A DNA stretch of 64,000 nt from Pseudomonas frederiksbergensis (GCF_003732705.1 NZ_MOBR01000040.1:310001-374000); one strand, 5' to 3'; shown: positions 1-8,214, counted from the first letter of the stretch. A program made the numbers and translations. Notes: generated from the sequence alone by a model not told the origin.

Positions 1-906
1 CTGAACCAGAATGGCCAGAGCATCAACCTGTCCCACGGCTTGCAAGCCTTGGGGGTGACCAGTCCTGAAGCATTGCACCTGCGCGTGCACCAAACTCGCC
101 CAAAACTGACCTTCGCCCAGACCTTTCCGACCGGCACCCACGCCATGTGGTTGTATTACTGGCTGGCGAGCCAGGGTATTCATCCGTTGCACGATGTCGA
201 CAGCGTGGTCGTGCCACCGCCGCAAATGGTGGCTCACCTTCAGGCCGGGCGGATCGACGGTTTCTGCGTCGGTGAGCCGTGGTGCGCCAGTGCGGTCAAT
301 CAAAACCTCGGCTTTACCCTGGCGACGACCCAGAGCATCTGGCCCGATCACCCGGAAAAAGTCCTCGGTTGCACCCGCGCTTTTGTCGAGCAATACCCCA
401 ACACCGCCCGGGCGCTGGTGATGGCGATCCTCGAAGCCAGCCGCTTTATCGAAGACAGCCCGGAAAACCGCAGCAGCACCGCGCGACTGCTGAGCGCCCC
501 CGAGTATCTCGACGCGCCCCTGGACTGCATCGAACCGCGACTGCTGGGGGATTACGCCGACGGCCTGGGCAATCGTTGGCAAGACCCGCACGCCTTGCGC
601 TTCCATGGCGGCGGCGAGGTCAATCTGCCGTATCTGTCCGATGGCATGTGGTTCATGACCCAGTTCCGCCGCTGGGGCTTGTTGCGCGAGGACCCGGATT
701 ACCTCGGCGTGGCCCGCAAAGTCCAGCAACTGGACTTGTATCGTGAGGCCGCGACCGCTGTGGGCGTGGCTGCCTGGGGCCAGGAAATGCGCAGCAGTCA
801 ATTGATCGACGGCAAAGTCTGGGACGGCTCGGACCCGGCCGGCTACGCCCGTGGTTTCAAGCTCCACGCCATGAGCGACAGCCCCCATCGATTGGCCAGC
901 CGCTGA
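1..906 (+). CDS. nasS: NasS-type nitrate/nitrite sensor, periplasmic-binding-protein fold (5' end outside window)
   Basis: The reading frame is open from base 1, so the N-terminus lies upstream; about 301 codons are visible. The sequence resembles the NrtA/CmpA family of nitrate/bicarbonate-binding ABC substrate proteins, with motifs such as TFPTGTHAMWLYYWLA, GRIDGFCVGEPW and a C-terminal DGSDPAGYARGF. It is followed after 15 bases by an ANTAR regulator, the arrangement known for NasS-NasT, in which NasS is a cytoplasmic nitrate sensor that holds NasT inactive until nitrate or nitrite binds. A transporter-binding role is possible, but no ABC permease or ATPase gene follows, which favours the sensor role. 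No signal peptide can be judged because the start is missing. Confidence 0.85.
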   Translation: MNQNGQSINLSHGLQALGVTSPEALHLRVHQTRPKLTFAQTFPTGTHAMWLYYWLASQGIHPLHDVDSVVVPPPQMVAHLQAGRIDGFCVGEPWCASAVNQNLGFTLATTQSIWPDHPEKVLGCTRAFVEQYPNTARALVMAILEASRFIEDSPENRSSTARLLSAPEYLDAPLDCIEPRLLGDYADGLGNRWQDPHALRFHGGGEVNLPYLSDGMWFMTQFRRWGLLREDPDYLGVARKVQQLDLYREAATAVGVAAWGQEMRSSQLIDGKVWDGSDPAGYARGFKLHAMSDSPHRLASR

Positions 907-921
907 CAGGAGCCCACCCAC

Positions 922-1497
922 ATGTTGCGTATCCTGCTGATCAACGACACCGCGAAGAAAGTCGGCCGCCTCAAAGCCGCCCTGACCGAGGCCGGGTTTG
1001 AGGTCATCGACGAATCCGGCCTGACCATCGACCTGCCCGCGCGCGTCGAAACGGTGCGTCCGGACGTGATTCTGATCGATACCGAGTCACCCAGCCGCGA
1101 TGTGATGGAGCAAGTGGTCTTGGTCACTCGCGACCAGCCCCGGCCGATCGTGATGTTCACCGACGAACACGACCCCGGCGTAATGCGTCAGGCGATCAAG
1201 TCCGGGGTCAGTGCCTACATTGTCGAGGGCATTCACGCACAACGTTTGCAGCCGATTCTCGACGTGGCCATGGCGCGGTTTGAAAGCGACCAGGCCTTGC
1301 GGGCTCAGCTCCACGCCCGGGATCAGCAACTGGCCGAGCGCAAGCGCATCGAGCTGGCCAAGGGGCTGTTGATGAAAATGAAAGACTGCAATGAAGAAGA
1401 GGCCTACACCTTGATGCGCCGCCAGGCCATGAGCCGCCAGCAGAAGCTGATACAGGTGGCGGAGCAGATTATTGCCATGAGTGAGTTGCTCGGCTAA
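922..1497 (+). CDS. nasT: NasT, ANTAR-domain RNA-binding antiterminator
   Basis: This 191-residue protein has an N-terminal receiver-like domain (MLRILLINDTAKKVGRL, DVILIDTESPS) and a C-terminal ANTAR domain from about residue 130 (ELAKGLLMKMKDCNEEEAYT, then RRQAMSRQQKL). ANTAR proteins bind paired hairpins with six-base loops in leader RNA and stop a terminator forming. The start has a clear AGGAG nine bases upstream. Sensor NasS lies directly upstream, and the nitrate transporter downstream has a fitting leader at 1639-1735. It is therefore expected to switch on nitrate assimilation genes when NasS releases it in the presence of nitrate or nitrite. The family assignment is firm; the target is inferred from position. 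Confidence 0.93.
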   Translation: MLRILLINDTAKKVGRLKAALTEAGFEVIDESGLTIDLPARVETVRPDVILIDTESPSRDVMEQVVLVTRDQPRPIVMFTDEHDPGVMRQAIKSGVSAYIVEGIHAQRLQPILDVAMARFESDQALRAQLHARDQQLAERKRIELAKGLLMKMKDCNEEEAYTLMRRQAMSRQQKLIQVAEQIIAMSELLG

Positions 1498-1499
1498 CC

Positions 1500-1610
1500 G
1501 ATCGTTCCCACGCTCCGCGTGGGAATGCCGCCATGGACGCTCCGCGTCCGCCTTGTGATGTGACGCAGAGCGTCACGGGATGCATTCCCACGCAGAGCGT
1601 GGGAACGATC
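1500..1610. repeat. Palindromic repeat family B, copy 1
   Basis: A compound inverted repeat begins GATCGTTCCCACGC and ends GCGTGGGAACGATC, with an inner pair of GACGC-TCCGCGTC-like arms. The same element occurs at 29325-29429, 30863-30968 and 56641-56742. This copy starts three bases after the nasT stop and lies between nasT and the antitermination leader. Confidence 0.9.
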
Positions 1611-1638
1611 ATGCTGGATGTGGCACAAATCTCGCTAA

Positions 1639-1735
1639 GTAATCGGTACAGGTAACCAACGGCGGTTGCCCCACCTACGACAAAGACGTCGCTCACCTCG
1701 TTCGCCCATGGCGGATCAGGTAGCGGCGTTTTTTT
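1639..1735 (+). promoter_or_regulatory. NasT-responsive leader: ANTAR-type hairpin plus attenuator terminator
   Basis: A perfect 7-bp hairpin at 1651-1670 (GGTAACC / GGTTGCC, with one G-U pair) closes the six-base loop AACGGC. This has A at loop position 1 and G at position 4, the signature bound by ANTAR proteins. Just before it, 1639-1649 can form a 3-bp stem with loop ATCGG, a weaker candidate for the first hairpin of the pair. A terminator-like stem follows: ACGTCGCTCACCT (1686-1698) can pair with AGGTAGCGGCGT (1718-1729), and then come seven T. The next gene is the nitrate transporter at 1836. By analogy with Klebsiella nasF, transcription should stop here unless NasT binds. Confidence 0.75.
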
Positions 1736-1835
1736 GTTTTGGCCCCAGGGATCGGGGCCGGTGGTGCGGCCGTAGCGGCGCCCCACCTGCAAGCTCATGA
1801 CTCCTTCTCGAGACTCCCAACAGCTGAGGTGCGCG

Positions 1836-3047
1836 ATGAATTCAAGCTTCTGGAAATCCGGCCATGCCCCGACCTTGTTCGCGGCTTTCCTCTATTTCGA
1901 CCTGAGCTTTATGGTCTGGTACCTGCTCGGCCCGTTGGCGGTGCAAATCGCCGCTGACCTGCACCTGACCACGCAACAGCGCGGGATGGTGGTGGCCACG
2001 CCGATTCTGGCCGGCGCGGTGCTGCGCTTTGCGATGGGGTTGCTGGCTGATCGCCTGTCGCCAAAAACCGCCGGGATCATCGGCCAGGTGATCGTCATTG
2101 GCGCGTTGTTCGGCGCCTGGAAACTGGGCATCCACAGCTACGAACAGGCGTTGGTGCTGGGGCTGTTCCTCGGCATGGCCGGCGCGTCCTTCGCCGTTGC
2201 GTTGCCACTGGCGTCGCAATGGTATCCGCCACAACACCAGGGCAAAGCCATGGGCATCGCCGGTGCCGGTAATTCGGGCACCGTCCTCGCGGCACTGATC
2301 GCCCCGGTATTGGCGGCGGCGTTCGGCTGGAGCAATGTCTTCGGCTTCGCCCTGATCCCGCTGATCCTGACCCTCATCGTCTTCGCCTGGCTGGCCAAAA
2401 ACGCCCCGGAACGGCCAAAAGCCAAGTCCATGGCCGACTACCTCAAGGCCCTGGGTGACCGCGACAGCTGGTGGTTCATGTTTTTCTACAGCGTGACCTT
2501 CGGTGGTTTCATCGGCCTGGCCAGCGCCCTGCCCGGCTACTTCAACGACCAATATGGCCTTAGCCCGGTGACCGCCGGTTACTACACCGCCGCCTGCGTG
2601 TTCGGCGGCAGCCTGATGCGTCCGTTGGGTGGCGCCCTGGCGGATCGTTTTGGCGGGATCCGCACCTTGCTGGGCATGTACACGGTGGCGGCGATCTGCA
2701 TCGCTGCGGTGGGTTTCAACTTGCCAAGTTCCTACGCAGCATTGGCACTTTTCGTCTGCACCATGCTCGGTTTGGGGGCGGGTAACGGCGCGGTTTTCCA
2801 ACTGGTGCCGCAGCGTTTTCGTCGGGAGATCGGCGTGATGACCGGATTGATCGGCATGGCCGGTGGCATCGGTGGCTTCGCGCTCGCGGCGGGCATGGGC
2901 GCGATCAAGCAAAGCACCGGCAGCTATCAAATGGCCTTGTGGTTGTTCGCCAGCCTGGGCGTGCTCGCCTGGTTCGGCCTGCACGGCGTGAAACGTCGCT
3001 GGAGAACCACTTGGGGCTCGGCAGCGATGACGGCGGCCCGGGTCTGA
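1836..3047 (+). CDS. nasA: Nitrate/nitrite MFS transporter (NarK/NasA family)
   Basis: This is a 403-residue membrane protein with about 12 hydrophobic segments and glycine-rich signatures of nitrate porters (residues near GRPLGGALADRFGG-like SLMRPLGGALADRFG and GNGAVFQLVPQRF). It imports nitrate for assimilation across the inner membrane. An in-frame ATG exists at 1797, but the ATG at 1836 has GAGGTG about seven bases upstream and begins with the usual hydrophobic N-terminus, so the later start is preferred. It follows the NasT-type leader and precedes the kinase gene by only seven bases, so the two are probably co-transcribed. The gene name follows P. aeruginosa usage for this locus. Confidence 0.9.
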   Translation: MNSSFWKSGHAPTLFAAFLYFDLSFMVWYLLGPLAVQIAADLHLTTQQRGMVVATPILAGAVLRFAMGLLADRLSPKTAGIIGQVIVIGALFGAWKLGIHSYEQALVLGLFLGMAGASFAVALPLASQWYPPQHQGKAMGIAGAGNSGTVLAALIAPVLAAAFGWSNVFGFALIPLILTLIVFAWLAKNAPERPKAKSMADYLKALGDRDSWWFMFFYSVTFGGFIGLASALPGYFNDQYGLSPVTAGYYTAACVFGGSLMRPLGGALADRFGGIRTLLGMYTVAAICIAAVGFNLPSSYAALALFVCTMLGLGAGNGAVFQLVPQRFRREIGVMTGLIGMAGGIGGFALAAGMGAIKQSTGSYQMALWLFASLGVLAWFGLHGVKRRWRTTWGSAAMTAARV

Positions 3048-3054
3048 GGCGTCC

Positions 3055-4725
3055 ATGAGCCTGCAACTGAGTTTCGCCGAAGCCAGCGCCATCGGCCCTC
3101 GTGAGGAAAACCAGGACGCCCTGCGCCTGGTTAGCCCCGCCCCGGCGCTGGCGGCGAGCAAGGGTTACCTGTTCGCCATCGCCGACGGCGTCAGCCAGTG
3201 CGCCGACGGCGGTCTCGCCGCCCGTTCGACCTTGCAGGCACTGGCGCTGGACTACTACGTAACCCCGGAAACCTGGGGCGTCGCTCAGGCGCTGGATCGC
3301 CTGCTATCGGCGCAGAATCGCTGGTTGCAGGCCAATGGCGGTGGGCAACCGCTCCTGACCACTGTCAGTGCTTTGGTCATGCGCGGCAGGCGTTTTACCC
3401 TGGCCCATGTCGGCGATTGCCGAGTGTATCGCTGGCATGCCGACCAGTTGCAGCGGGTCAGCGAGGATCACGTCTGGGATCAGCCGGGCATGCAACATGT
3501 ACTCAAGCGCGCCCTCGGACTCGATCAACATCTGGTGTTGGACTTCCTGGATGGCGAATTGCGCCTCGATGAGCGTTTTGTATTGCTCAGCGACGGAGTC
3601 TGGGCGGTGCTGGGCGACACCGCGATTGCCGGTATTTTGCGTGATCAGCCTGACTTGCAGAGCGCCGCGCAAACCCTGGTCAACGCCGCCCACTTGGCCG
3701 GCAGCCAGGACAACGCCAGTGCCCTGTTGGTGCAGGTCGATGCCTTGGGTGAAACCGCCATCGGGGATGCGTTGATCCATTTGCAGCAATGGCCATTGCC
3801 GCCCGTGCTGAAATCGGGGCAGTTCTTCGAAGACTGGCAGGTCGAGGGTGTCCTCGCTCAGAGCCAGCAATCGCTGCTCTACCGGGTGCGGGATGCGCAA
3901 CAACAACCCTGGCTGCTGAAAACCTTGCCCGGGCCTCTGCACGACGATCATCTGGCCGGGCAGGCATTGTTGTCCGAGGAATGGTTTCTCAAGCGCGTGG
4001 CCGGGCGGCATTTTCCTGAAGTCCACGTCGCCAGTCAGCGTCAGCATTTGTACTACGTGATGCGCGAATATTCGGGATCGACCCTGGCGCAGTTGCAGGA
4101 TCGATCCGGGCCGTTGCCGCTGGCGCAGTGGCGGGAATTGGCCGAACGCCTGCTTCGGGCGGTGGGCATGCTGCATCGACGGCAGATCCTGCATCGCGAC
4201 ATCAAACCGGAGAACTTGCTGCTGGGGGACGACGGCGAGTTGCGGTTGCTGGACTTCGGCCTCGCCTATTGCCCTGGCTTGTCCGAAGACCCACCGAGCG
4301 CCCTGCCCGGCACGCCCAGCTATATCGCGCCAGAAGCCTTTCGCGGGGAAGTGCCGACGCCGCAACAGGATTTGTATGCGGTCGGTGTGACCTTGTACTT
4401 CCTGCTGACCGGGCAGTATCCCTACGGCGAAATCGAAGCCTTTCAGCGCCCCAGGTTTGGCGTGCCGGTCAGTGCCAGTCGCTACCGCCCCGATCTGCCG
4501 GAATGGTTGGCGCTGAGCCTGGAGCGCGCGGTCGCGGTTGATCCGCTGCAGCGCTTTGAAACGGCAGAAGAATGGTTATTGCTGTTGGAACACGGCGAGC
4601 GCCGGAGTTTGAGCGTCAGACCCAAGCCGTTGCTGGAACGCGAGCCGCTGAAGGTGTGGCGAACATTGGCGTTGGGGTCGTTGGTGGTGAATCTGCTGCT
4701 GTTGTTTCTACTGTTTCATGGCTGA
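3055..4725 (+). CDS. Fused PP2C phosphatase / Ser-Thr protein kinase with C-terminal membrane anchor
   Basis: The protein has 556 residues. Residues 1-235 form a PP2C-type phosphatase domain with metal-binding motifs (ADGVSQCADG near 43, GDCRVYRW near 120, LSDGVWA near 179). Residues 265-520 form a Hanks-type kinase with HRDIKPEN at 380-387, DFG at 400-402 and the APE-like motif IAPEAF. Residues 533-553 are a single hydrophobic helix, so both domains should face the cytoplasm from a C-terminal anchor. GAGG sits close before the ATG. The gene is a standing member of Pseudomonas nitrate assimilation clusters, but its substrate is unknown to me. Here it is followed by cobA instead of nirB. Confidence 0.93.
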   Translation: MSLQLSFAEASAIGPREENQDALRLVSPAPALAASKGYLFAIADGVSQCADGGLAARSTLQALALDYYVTPETWGVAQALDRLLSAQNRWLQANGGGQPLLTTVSALVMRGRRFTLAHVGDCRVYRWHADQLQRVSEDHVWDQPGMQHVLKRALGLDQHLVLDFLDGELRLDERFVLLSDGVWAVLGDTAIAGILRDQPDLQSAAQTLVNAAHLAGSQDNASALLVQVDALGETAIGDALIHLQQWPLPPVLKSGQFFEDWQVEGVLAQSQQSLLYRVRDAQQQPWLLKTLPGPLHDDHLAGQALLSEEWFLKRVAGRHFPEVHVASQRQHLYYVMREYSGSTLAQLQDRSGPLPLAQWRELAERLLRAVGMLHRRQILHRDIKPENLLLGDDGELRLLDFGLAYCPGLSEDPPSALPGTPSYIAPEAFRGEVPTPQQDLYAVGVTLYFLLTGQYPYGEIEAFQRPRFGVPVSASRYRPDLPEWLALSLERAVAVDPLQRFETAEEWLLLLEHGERRSLSVRPKPLLEREPLKVWRTLALGSLVVNLLLLFLLFHG

Positions 4726-4767
4726 GTGTTGGCGCAGCCGACCGCCGTTATCCTGTGAGGAAAATAC

Positions 4768-5511
4768 ATGAGCGCAAAAGTCTGGCTGGTGGGTGCAGGC
4801 CCCGGCGATCCTGAATTACTGACCCTGAAGGCTGTTCGGGCCCTGCGGGAAGCGGACGTGGTGCTGATCGATGACCTGGTCAACAAAGCGGTGCTGGAAC
4901 ATTGCCCGGGTGCGCGGATCATTGCCGTCGGCAAGCGCGGTGGCTGTCGCTCCACGCCTCAAGCGTTCATTCATCGGCTGATGCTGCGTTATGCCCGCCA
5001 TGGCAAATGTGTGGTGCGGCTCAAGGGCGGCGATCCGTGCATTTTCGGGCGTGGCGGCGAAGAGGCGCAGTGGTTGCGCGAGCGTGGCGTTGTCGTGGAG
5101 CTGGTCAATGGCATCACCGCCGGACTGGCTGGCGCAACGCAGTGTGATATTCCGTTGACCCTGCGCGGCGTGGCACGCGGTGTGACGCTGGTCACGGCTC
5201 ACACACAGGACGACAGCAGCCTGAATTGGCAAGCCTTGGCCCAGGGTGGCACGACGCTGGTGATTTACATGGGCGTAGCGAAACTGAGTGAGATCCGCGA
5301 GCAACTGCTAGCGGGCGGCATGCCTGCGGACACACCGGTGGCGATGATCGAAAACGCTTCACTGCCGCACCAGCGGGAATGTCGCAGTGTTCTGACAGCC
5401 ATGGAAGAAGATGCCTACAGCTTCGAGCTCAAGAGCCCGGCCATCCTGGTGATTGGTGCCGTTGCGGCTTGTGCTGCGATCTTTACGGGACGCCGCCAAA
5501 CCCGCGCCTAG
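4768..5511 (+). CDS. cobA: Uroporphyrinogen-III C-methyltransferase (siroheme synthesis)
   Basis: The 247-residue protein is of normal length for a single-domain SUMT. It methylates uroporphyrinogen III at C2 and C7 with SAM to give precorrin-2, the precursor of siroheme. Family motifs are plain: VGAGPGDPELLT at the N-terminus, VRLKGGDPCIFGRGGEE near residue 85-101 and NGITAG near 112. There is no CysG-type oxidase/ferrochelatase domain. The SD is GAGGAAAATAC before ATG. It lies 42 bases behind the kinase gene, where nirBD and nitrate reductase usually intervene. Siroheme is the cofactor of assimilatory nitrite and sulfite reductases, which explains its place in the cluster. Confidence 0.95.
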   Translation: MSAKVWLVGAGPGDPELLTLKAVRALREADVVLIDDLVNKAVLEHCPGARIIAVGKRGGCRSTPQAFIHRLMLRYARHGKCVVRLKGGDPCIFGRGGEEAQWLRERGVVVELVNGITAGLAGATQCDIPLTLRGVARGVTLVTAHTQDDSSLNWQALAQGGTTLVIYMGVAKLSEIREQLLAGGMPADTPVAMIENASLPHQRECRSVLTAMEEDAYSFELKSPAILVIGAVAACAAIFTGRRQTRA

Positions 5512-5530
5512 CCCCAAATCGCAGACAAAG

Positions 5531-5556
5531 AAAAGCCCGGCCTAAGCCGGGCTTTT
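5531..5556. terminator. Bidirectional terminator between cobA and oprF
   Basis: AAAAGCCCGGC, a short loop CTAA and GCCGGGCTTTT form a GC-rich hairpin with A and T runs on its two sides. It can serve both converging genes. Confidence 0.9.
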
Positions 5557-5572
5557 CAGAGCAGCAAGATAA

Positions 5573-6604
5573 TTACTTACCTTTGGCTTCAACCTGCGCT
5601 TCTACGCGACGGTTTACAGCGCGACCAGCTTCAGTTTTGTTGTCAGCAACTGGGCGGGATTCGCCGTAGCCAACAGACTGAACGCGGGACGATTCAACAC
5701 CGTACTGGTTGGTCAGAACTTGCTTAACGGCGTTTGCACGACGCTCGGACAGTTTCTGGTTGTAAGCGTCAGGACCGACGGAGTCAGTGTGACCTTCAAC
5801 AGTAGTAGTGGTGGATGGGTACTGCTTCATGAAGTCAGCGAGGTTTTTGATGTCGCCGTAGCTGTTAGGCTTGACTACCGACTTGTCGAAGTCGAACTTC
5901 ACGTCCAGCTCAACACGAACAACTTCAGCAACTGCTGGGCAGCCATCAGCGTCAACAGTTACGTTGGCTGGGGTGTCCGGGCACTTGTCAACGTTGTCGC
6001 AAACGCCATCGTTGTCGCTGTCGGAGCAAACTTCAGCTGGTGCTGGAACTGGAGCAGCGGCAGGCTTGGAGCCGCCACCGAAGTTCACACCGATACCGAC
6101 GCTTGGAGCCCACTCGGTGTCGCCCTGGTCGATGTTGTACTGAGCTTCAACGCCGGCACGAGCGTAGAAGTTGTCGGTGAAGTACAGCTTGGCACCGCCG
6201 CCAACGTTGGCGAAGGTGGAGCGGTTACGGCCCGAACCGTTCTGGCCAATGCTCTGGTCCGAGAAACCGGCAGAAACGTATGGACGGATCATGTCGCCTG
6301 GGTTGTTGAAGTGGTACAGAGCGTCCAGAGCGGTATCAGCGCCCTTTACGTTGCGACCATCATCTGCACGTACGTTGTGCACTTCGTCGTAGGCCAGACG
6401 CAGTTCAACGTCGTCGGTCAGGAAGTAGCCGACGGAAGCGCCGAACAGGTTGCCGTTGTTTTTGAAGTCACGATCGCTGTCGTACTGTTCTTTCTTGGCG
6501 AAGCCTTCGATTTCAACTGCGCCTTGGCCTTGTGCCAGCGCGCCGAACGAAGTAGCGGCAATAAGAGAACCAATGGCAAAGCCCAAGGTGTTTTTCAGTT
6601 TCAT
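5573..6604 (-). CDS. oprF: Major outer membrane porin OprF (OmpA family)
   Basis: The protein has 343 residues. A signal peptide (MKLKNTLGFAIGSL... ending FGALA, cut near residue 24) is followed by an eight-strand barrel domain to about residue 175. Then come an Ala/Pro linker (PAAAPVPAPAEVC), a type-3-thrombospondin-like Asp-rich stretch with cysteines (DSDNDGVCDN, DKCPDTPANV), and a C-terminal OmpA peptidoglycan-binding domain (VEGHTDSVG, LSERRANAV) over about 230-343. It is the general porin and structural link between outer membrane and wall. It lies downstream of sigX in the conserved order. The 107-base gap from sigX holds an inverted repeat GGCAAGT/ACTTGCC, and a promoter for oprF is expected there. 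Confidence 0.97.
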   Translation of the reverse strand: MKLKNTLGFAIGSLIAATSFGALAQGQGAVEIEGFAKKEQYDSDRDFKNNGNLFGASVGYFLTDDVELRLAYDEVHNVRADDGRNVKGADTALDALYHFNNPGDMIRPYVSAGFSDQSIGQNGSGRNRSTFANVGGGAKLYFTDNFYARAGVEAQYNIDQGDTEWAPSVGIGVNFGGGSKPAAAPVPAPAEVCSDSDNDGVCDNVDKCPDTPANVTVDADGCPAVAEVVRVELDVKFDFDKSVVKPNSYGDIKNLADFMKQYPSTTTTVEGHTDSVGPDAYNQKLSERRANAVKQVLTNQYGVESSRVQSVGYGESRPVADNKTEAGRAVNRRVEAQVEAKGK

Positions 6605-6711
6605 CCGTTAAATCCCCATCTGGTGATTGTGAAGCAGTCCCGCAAACCGGGGGACAACTCGGCGGCAAGTCTATCAGAACTTGCCTACACGTAAGAGATA
6701 TTTGCTCTGAA

Positions 6712-7302
6712 CTAAGTTTCAGCAACGCCTGCAAATTTCTCACGCAATTTGTCTAGAGCACGTTTGTAACGCATTTTTGTCGCACTCAAACCCATGTGCA
6801 TGATGTCTGCGATCTCCTGAAACTCCAGCTCTGCGACAAATCGTAGCACCAGAATTTCGCGGTCAATCGGGTTCACATACACCAGCCAGCGATCAAGTCC
6901 ACCCTTATCCTCGGGTTTCGGCGCCTTTTCTTCAGACGCTTCCTCGAGGGGGTCCAGACTCAAAGCATCCATCAAGCGACGCTTTCGCCGTTCTTTCCGA
7001 TACTGCGTGATGCATTCGTTGTACGTGATGCTGTAGAGCCATGTCTTGAACTTCGATTTCCCCTCGAAGTTCTTCAGGCCGTACAACACCTTCAACATCA
7101 CTTCCTGACAGACATCGTCTGCGTCGCGATCGTTCCCAAGATATCGTGCACAAACGTTAAATAATGTTCGTTGGTAACGCCGCATCAGTTCTTCATAGGC
7201 GCGGGTTACGTGAAACAGCTCGGTATGCGAGCGCGCGACCAACTCCTCATCAGAGAGCTCGCGGGGGTCGTAGCGCGTGGAGAGCGATTGAGCTTTATTC
7301 AA
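6712..7302 (-). CDS. sigX: ECF sigma factor SigX
   Basis: The 196-residue ECF sigma factor has region 2 at about 40-105 (ARYLGNDRDADDVCQEVML, KFKTWLYSITYN) and region 4 at about 140-190 (PIDREILVLRFVAELEFQEIAD). The linker is long and charged (LEEASEEKAPKPEDKGG). In P. aeruginosa and P. fluorescens SigX controls envelope and lipid genes and contributes to oprF transcription. The N-terminus MNKAQSLSTRYD matches the family, but the first codon is TTG at 7300-7302. No ATG lies before residue 40, an in-frame stop lies seven codons upstream, and no good SD is visible. No anti-sigma gene is adjacent; cmpX and crfX lie upstream. Confidence 0.95.
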   Translation of the reverse strand: MNKAQSLSTRYDPRELSDEELVARSHTELFHVTRAYEELMRRYQRTLFNVCARYLGNDRDADDVCQEVMLKVLYGLKNFEGKSKFKTWLYSITYNECITQYRKERRKRRLMDALSLDPLEEASEEKAPKPEDKGGLDRWLVYVNPIDREILVLRFVAELEFQEIADIMHMGLSATKMRYKRALDKLREKFAGVAET

Positions 7303-7332
7303 AACAAGTCGGGCCGACAGTCAGGTCAATGT

Positions 7333-7365
7333 CCGCCGCAGCCCTTTCAGGGCATTTTGCGGCGG
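7333..7365. other. Strong hairpin in the cmpX-sigX gap, no T-run
   Basis: CCGCCGCA pairs with TGCGGCGG, and the inner GCCCT/AGGGC arms close a three-base loop, with a four-base bulge on one side. There is no T-run on either strand, so it is not a plain terminator. It lies in the 5' region of sigX, whose start codon is TTG. Confidence 0.7.
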
Positions 7366-7389
7366 CATACATTAGCAGGGTTTGCCGGG

Positions 7390-8214
7390 TTAGCGGCTAC
7401 TCACATGCTGCTCCAGGAGGATCCGATTGGAGAGAGAGACTAGCTCACCCTCGTCGGTCAGCAATGTGGTTTTAACCGTGCCGATCTCTTCGATCTGACC
7501 TTCGACCTCGCCAACACGCACTTGTTGCCCAACCTGATACAACTCACGCACATAGATTCCCGCAAGAATCTGACCGGCAATTTCCCGGCTTCCCAACCCC
7601 ATGGCCAGCGCAACGGCCAGACCAACGGTAATCAATACGATCACAATCACATGGTTGAGCAGGTCAGTCTTGACCTCCAACTGGCTGATCGCAACCGACA
7701 AGCTGATGATTATCACCAGGCCTTGGGCGATTCGCCCCAAGCCAGAGGCGTAATCCAGCCCTACCCCCTCTGCCGCACCGCGCACCAGCCCATTGGCCAA
7801 TTGCGCCAGCAACACACCTACCAGCAACACCAGCGCGGCGCCAAATACTTTCGGCAAATACAGCGCAAGCATATCCAGCGTAGCTGAAACTCGCTCAAGT
7901 CCAAGGGATTCTGCTGCCGACACAAGAAAAATCAGCAAAACAAACCAATAGACGATTTTGCCGATCAGGGTAGAAATAGGCACCTGAAGGCCGGCACGGG
8001 ACAACAATTTGGTCAGGCCGGTACCGCCCATCAGGCGATCGAGACCCAATTTGGCGAGCAGTTTGGACAACAAGGTGTCCAGCAGCTTGGCCACAACAAA
8101 ACCCAGCAGTAGGACAACCAGTGCCCCGAAGAGGTTCGGAATAAAATTCGCAACCTTTGTCCACAACGCAGTCATTGCAGTGACGAGGCTCTGAGTCCAG
8201 AGATCAAGTTCCAT
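7390..8214 (-). CDS. cmpX: CmpX, MscS-like small-conductance mechanosensitive channel family protein
   Basis: The 274-residue protein has several N-terminal hydrophobic helices (FIPNLFGALVVLLLGFVVA, YWFVLLIFLVSA, VFGAALVLLVGVLLAQLANG) and then an MscS-like beta domain near the C-terminus (GSREIAGQILAGIYVRELY, VGEVEGQIEEIGTVKT). The order crfX-cmpX-sigX is diagnostic for Pseudomonas. CmpX has been linked to SigX activity and to membrane tension or fluidity in P. aeruginosa and P. fluorescens. A TTG two codons upstream (8220) would overlap the crfX stop; I prefer the ATG at 8214, three bases after that stop. Translational coupling to crfX is likely either way. Confidence 0.92.
   Translation of the reverse strand: MELDLWTQSLVTAMTALWTKVANFIPNLFGALVVLLLGFVVAKLLDTLLSKLLAKLGLDRLMGGTGLTKLLSRAGLQVPISTLIGKIVYWFVLLIFLVSAAESLGLERVSATLDMLALYLPKVFGAALVLLVGVLLAQLANGLVRGAAEGVGLDYASGLGRIAQGLVIIISLSVAISQLEVKTDLLNHVIVIVLITVGLAVALAMGLGSREIAGQILAGIYVRELYQVGQQVRVGEVEGQIEEIGTVKTTLLTDEGELVSLSNRILLEQHVSSR

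Noticed and set aside
1842..3161. A 439-codon frame on the minus strand opposite the nitrate transporter
   Set aside because: The plus strand has a full MFS transporter with the expected context. The other frame is rich in His, Arg and Gln as typical for shadows.
5720..6694. A 324-codon frame opposite oprF
   Set aside because: OprF is certain on the minus strand; the frame lacks an SD and known motifs.
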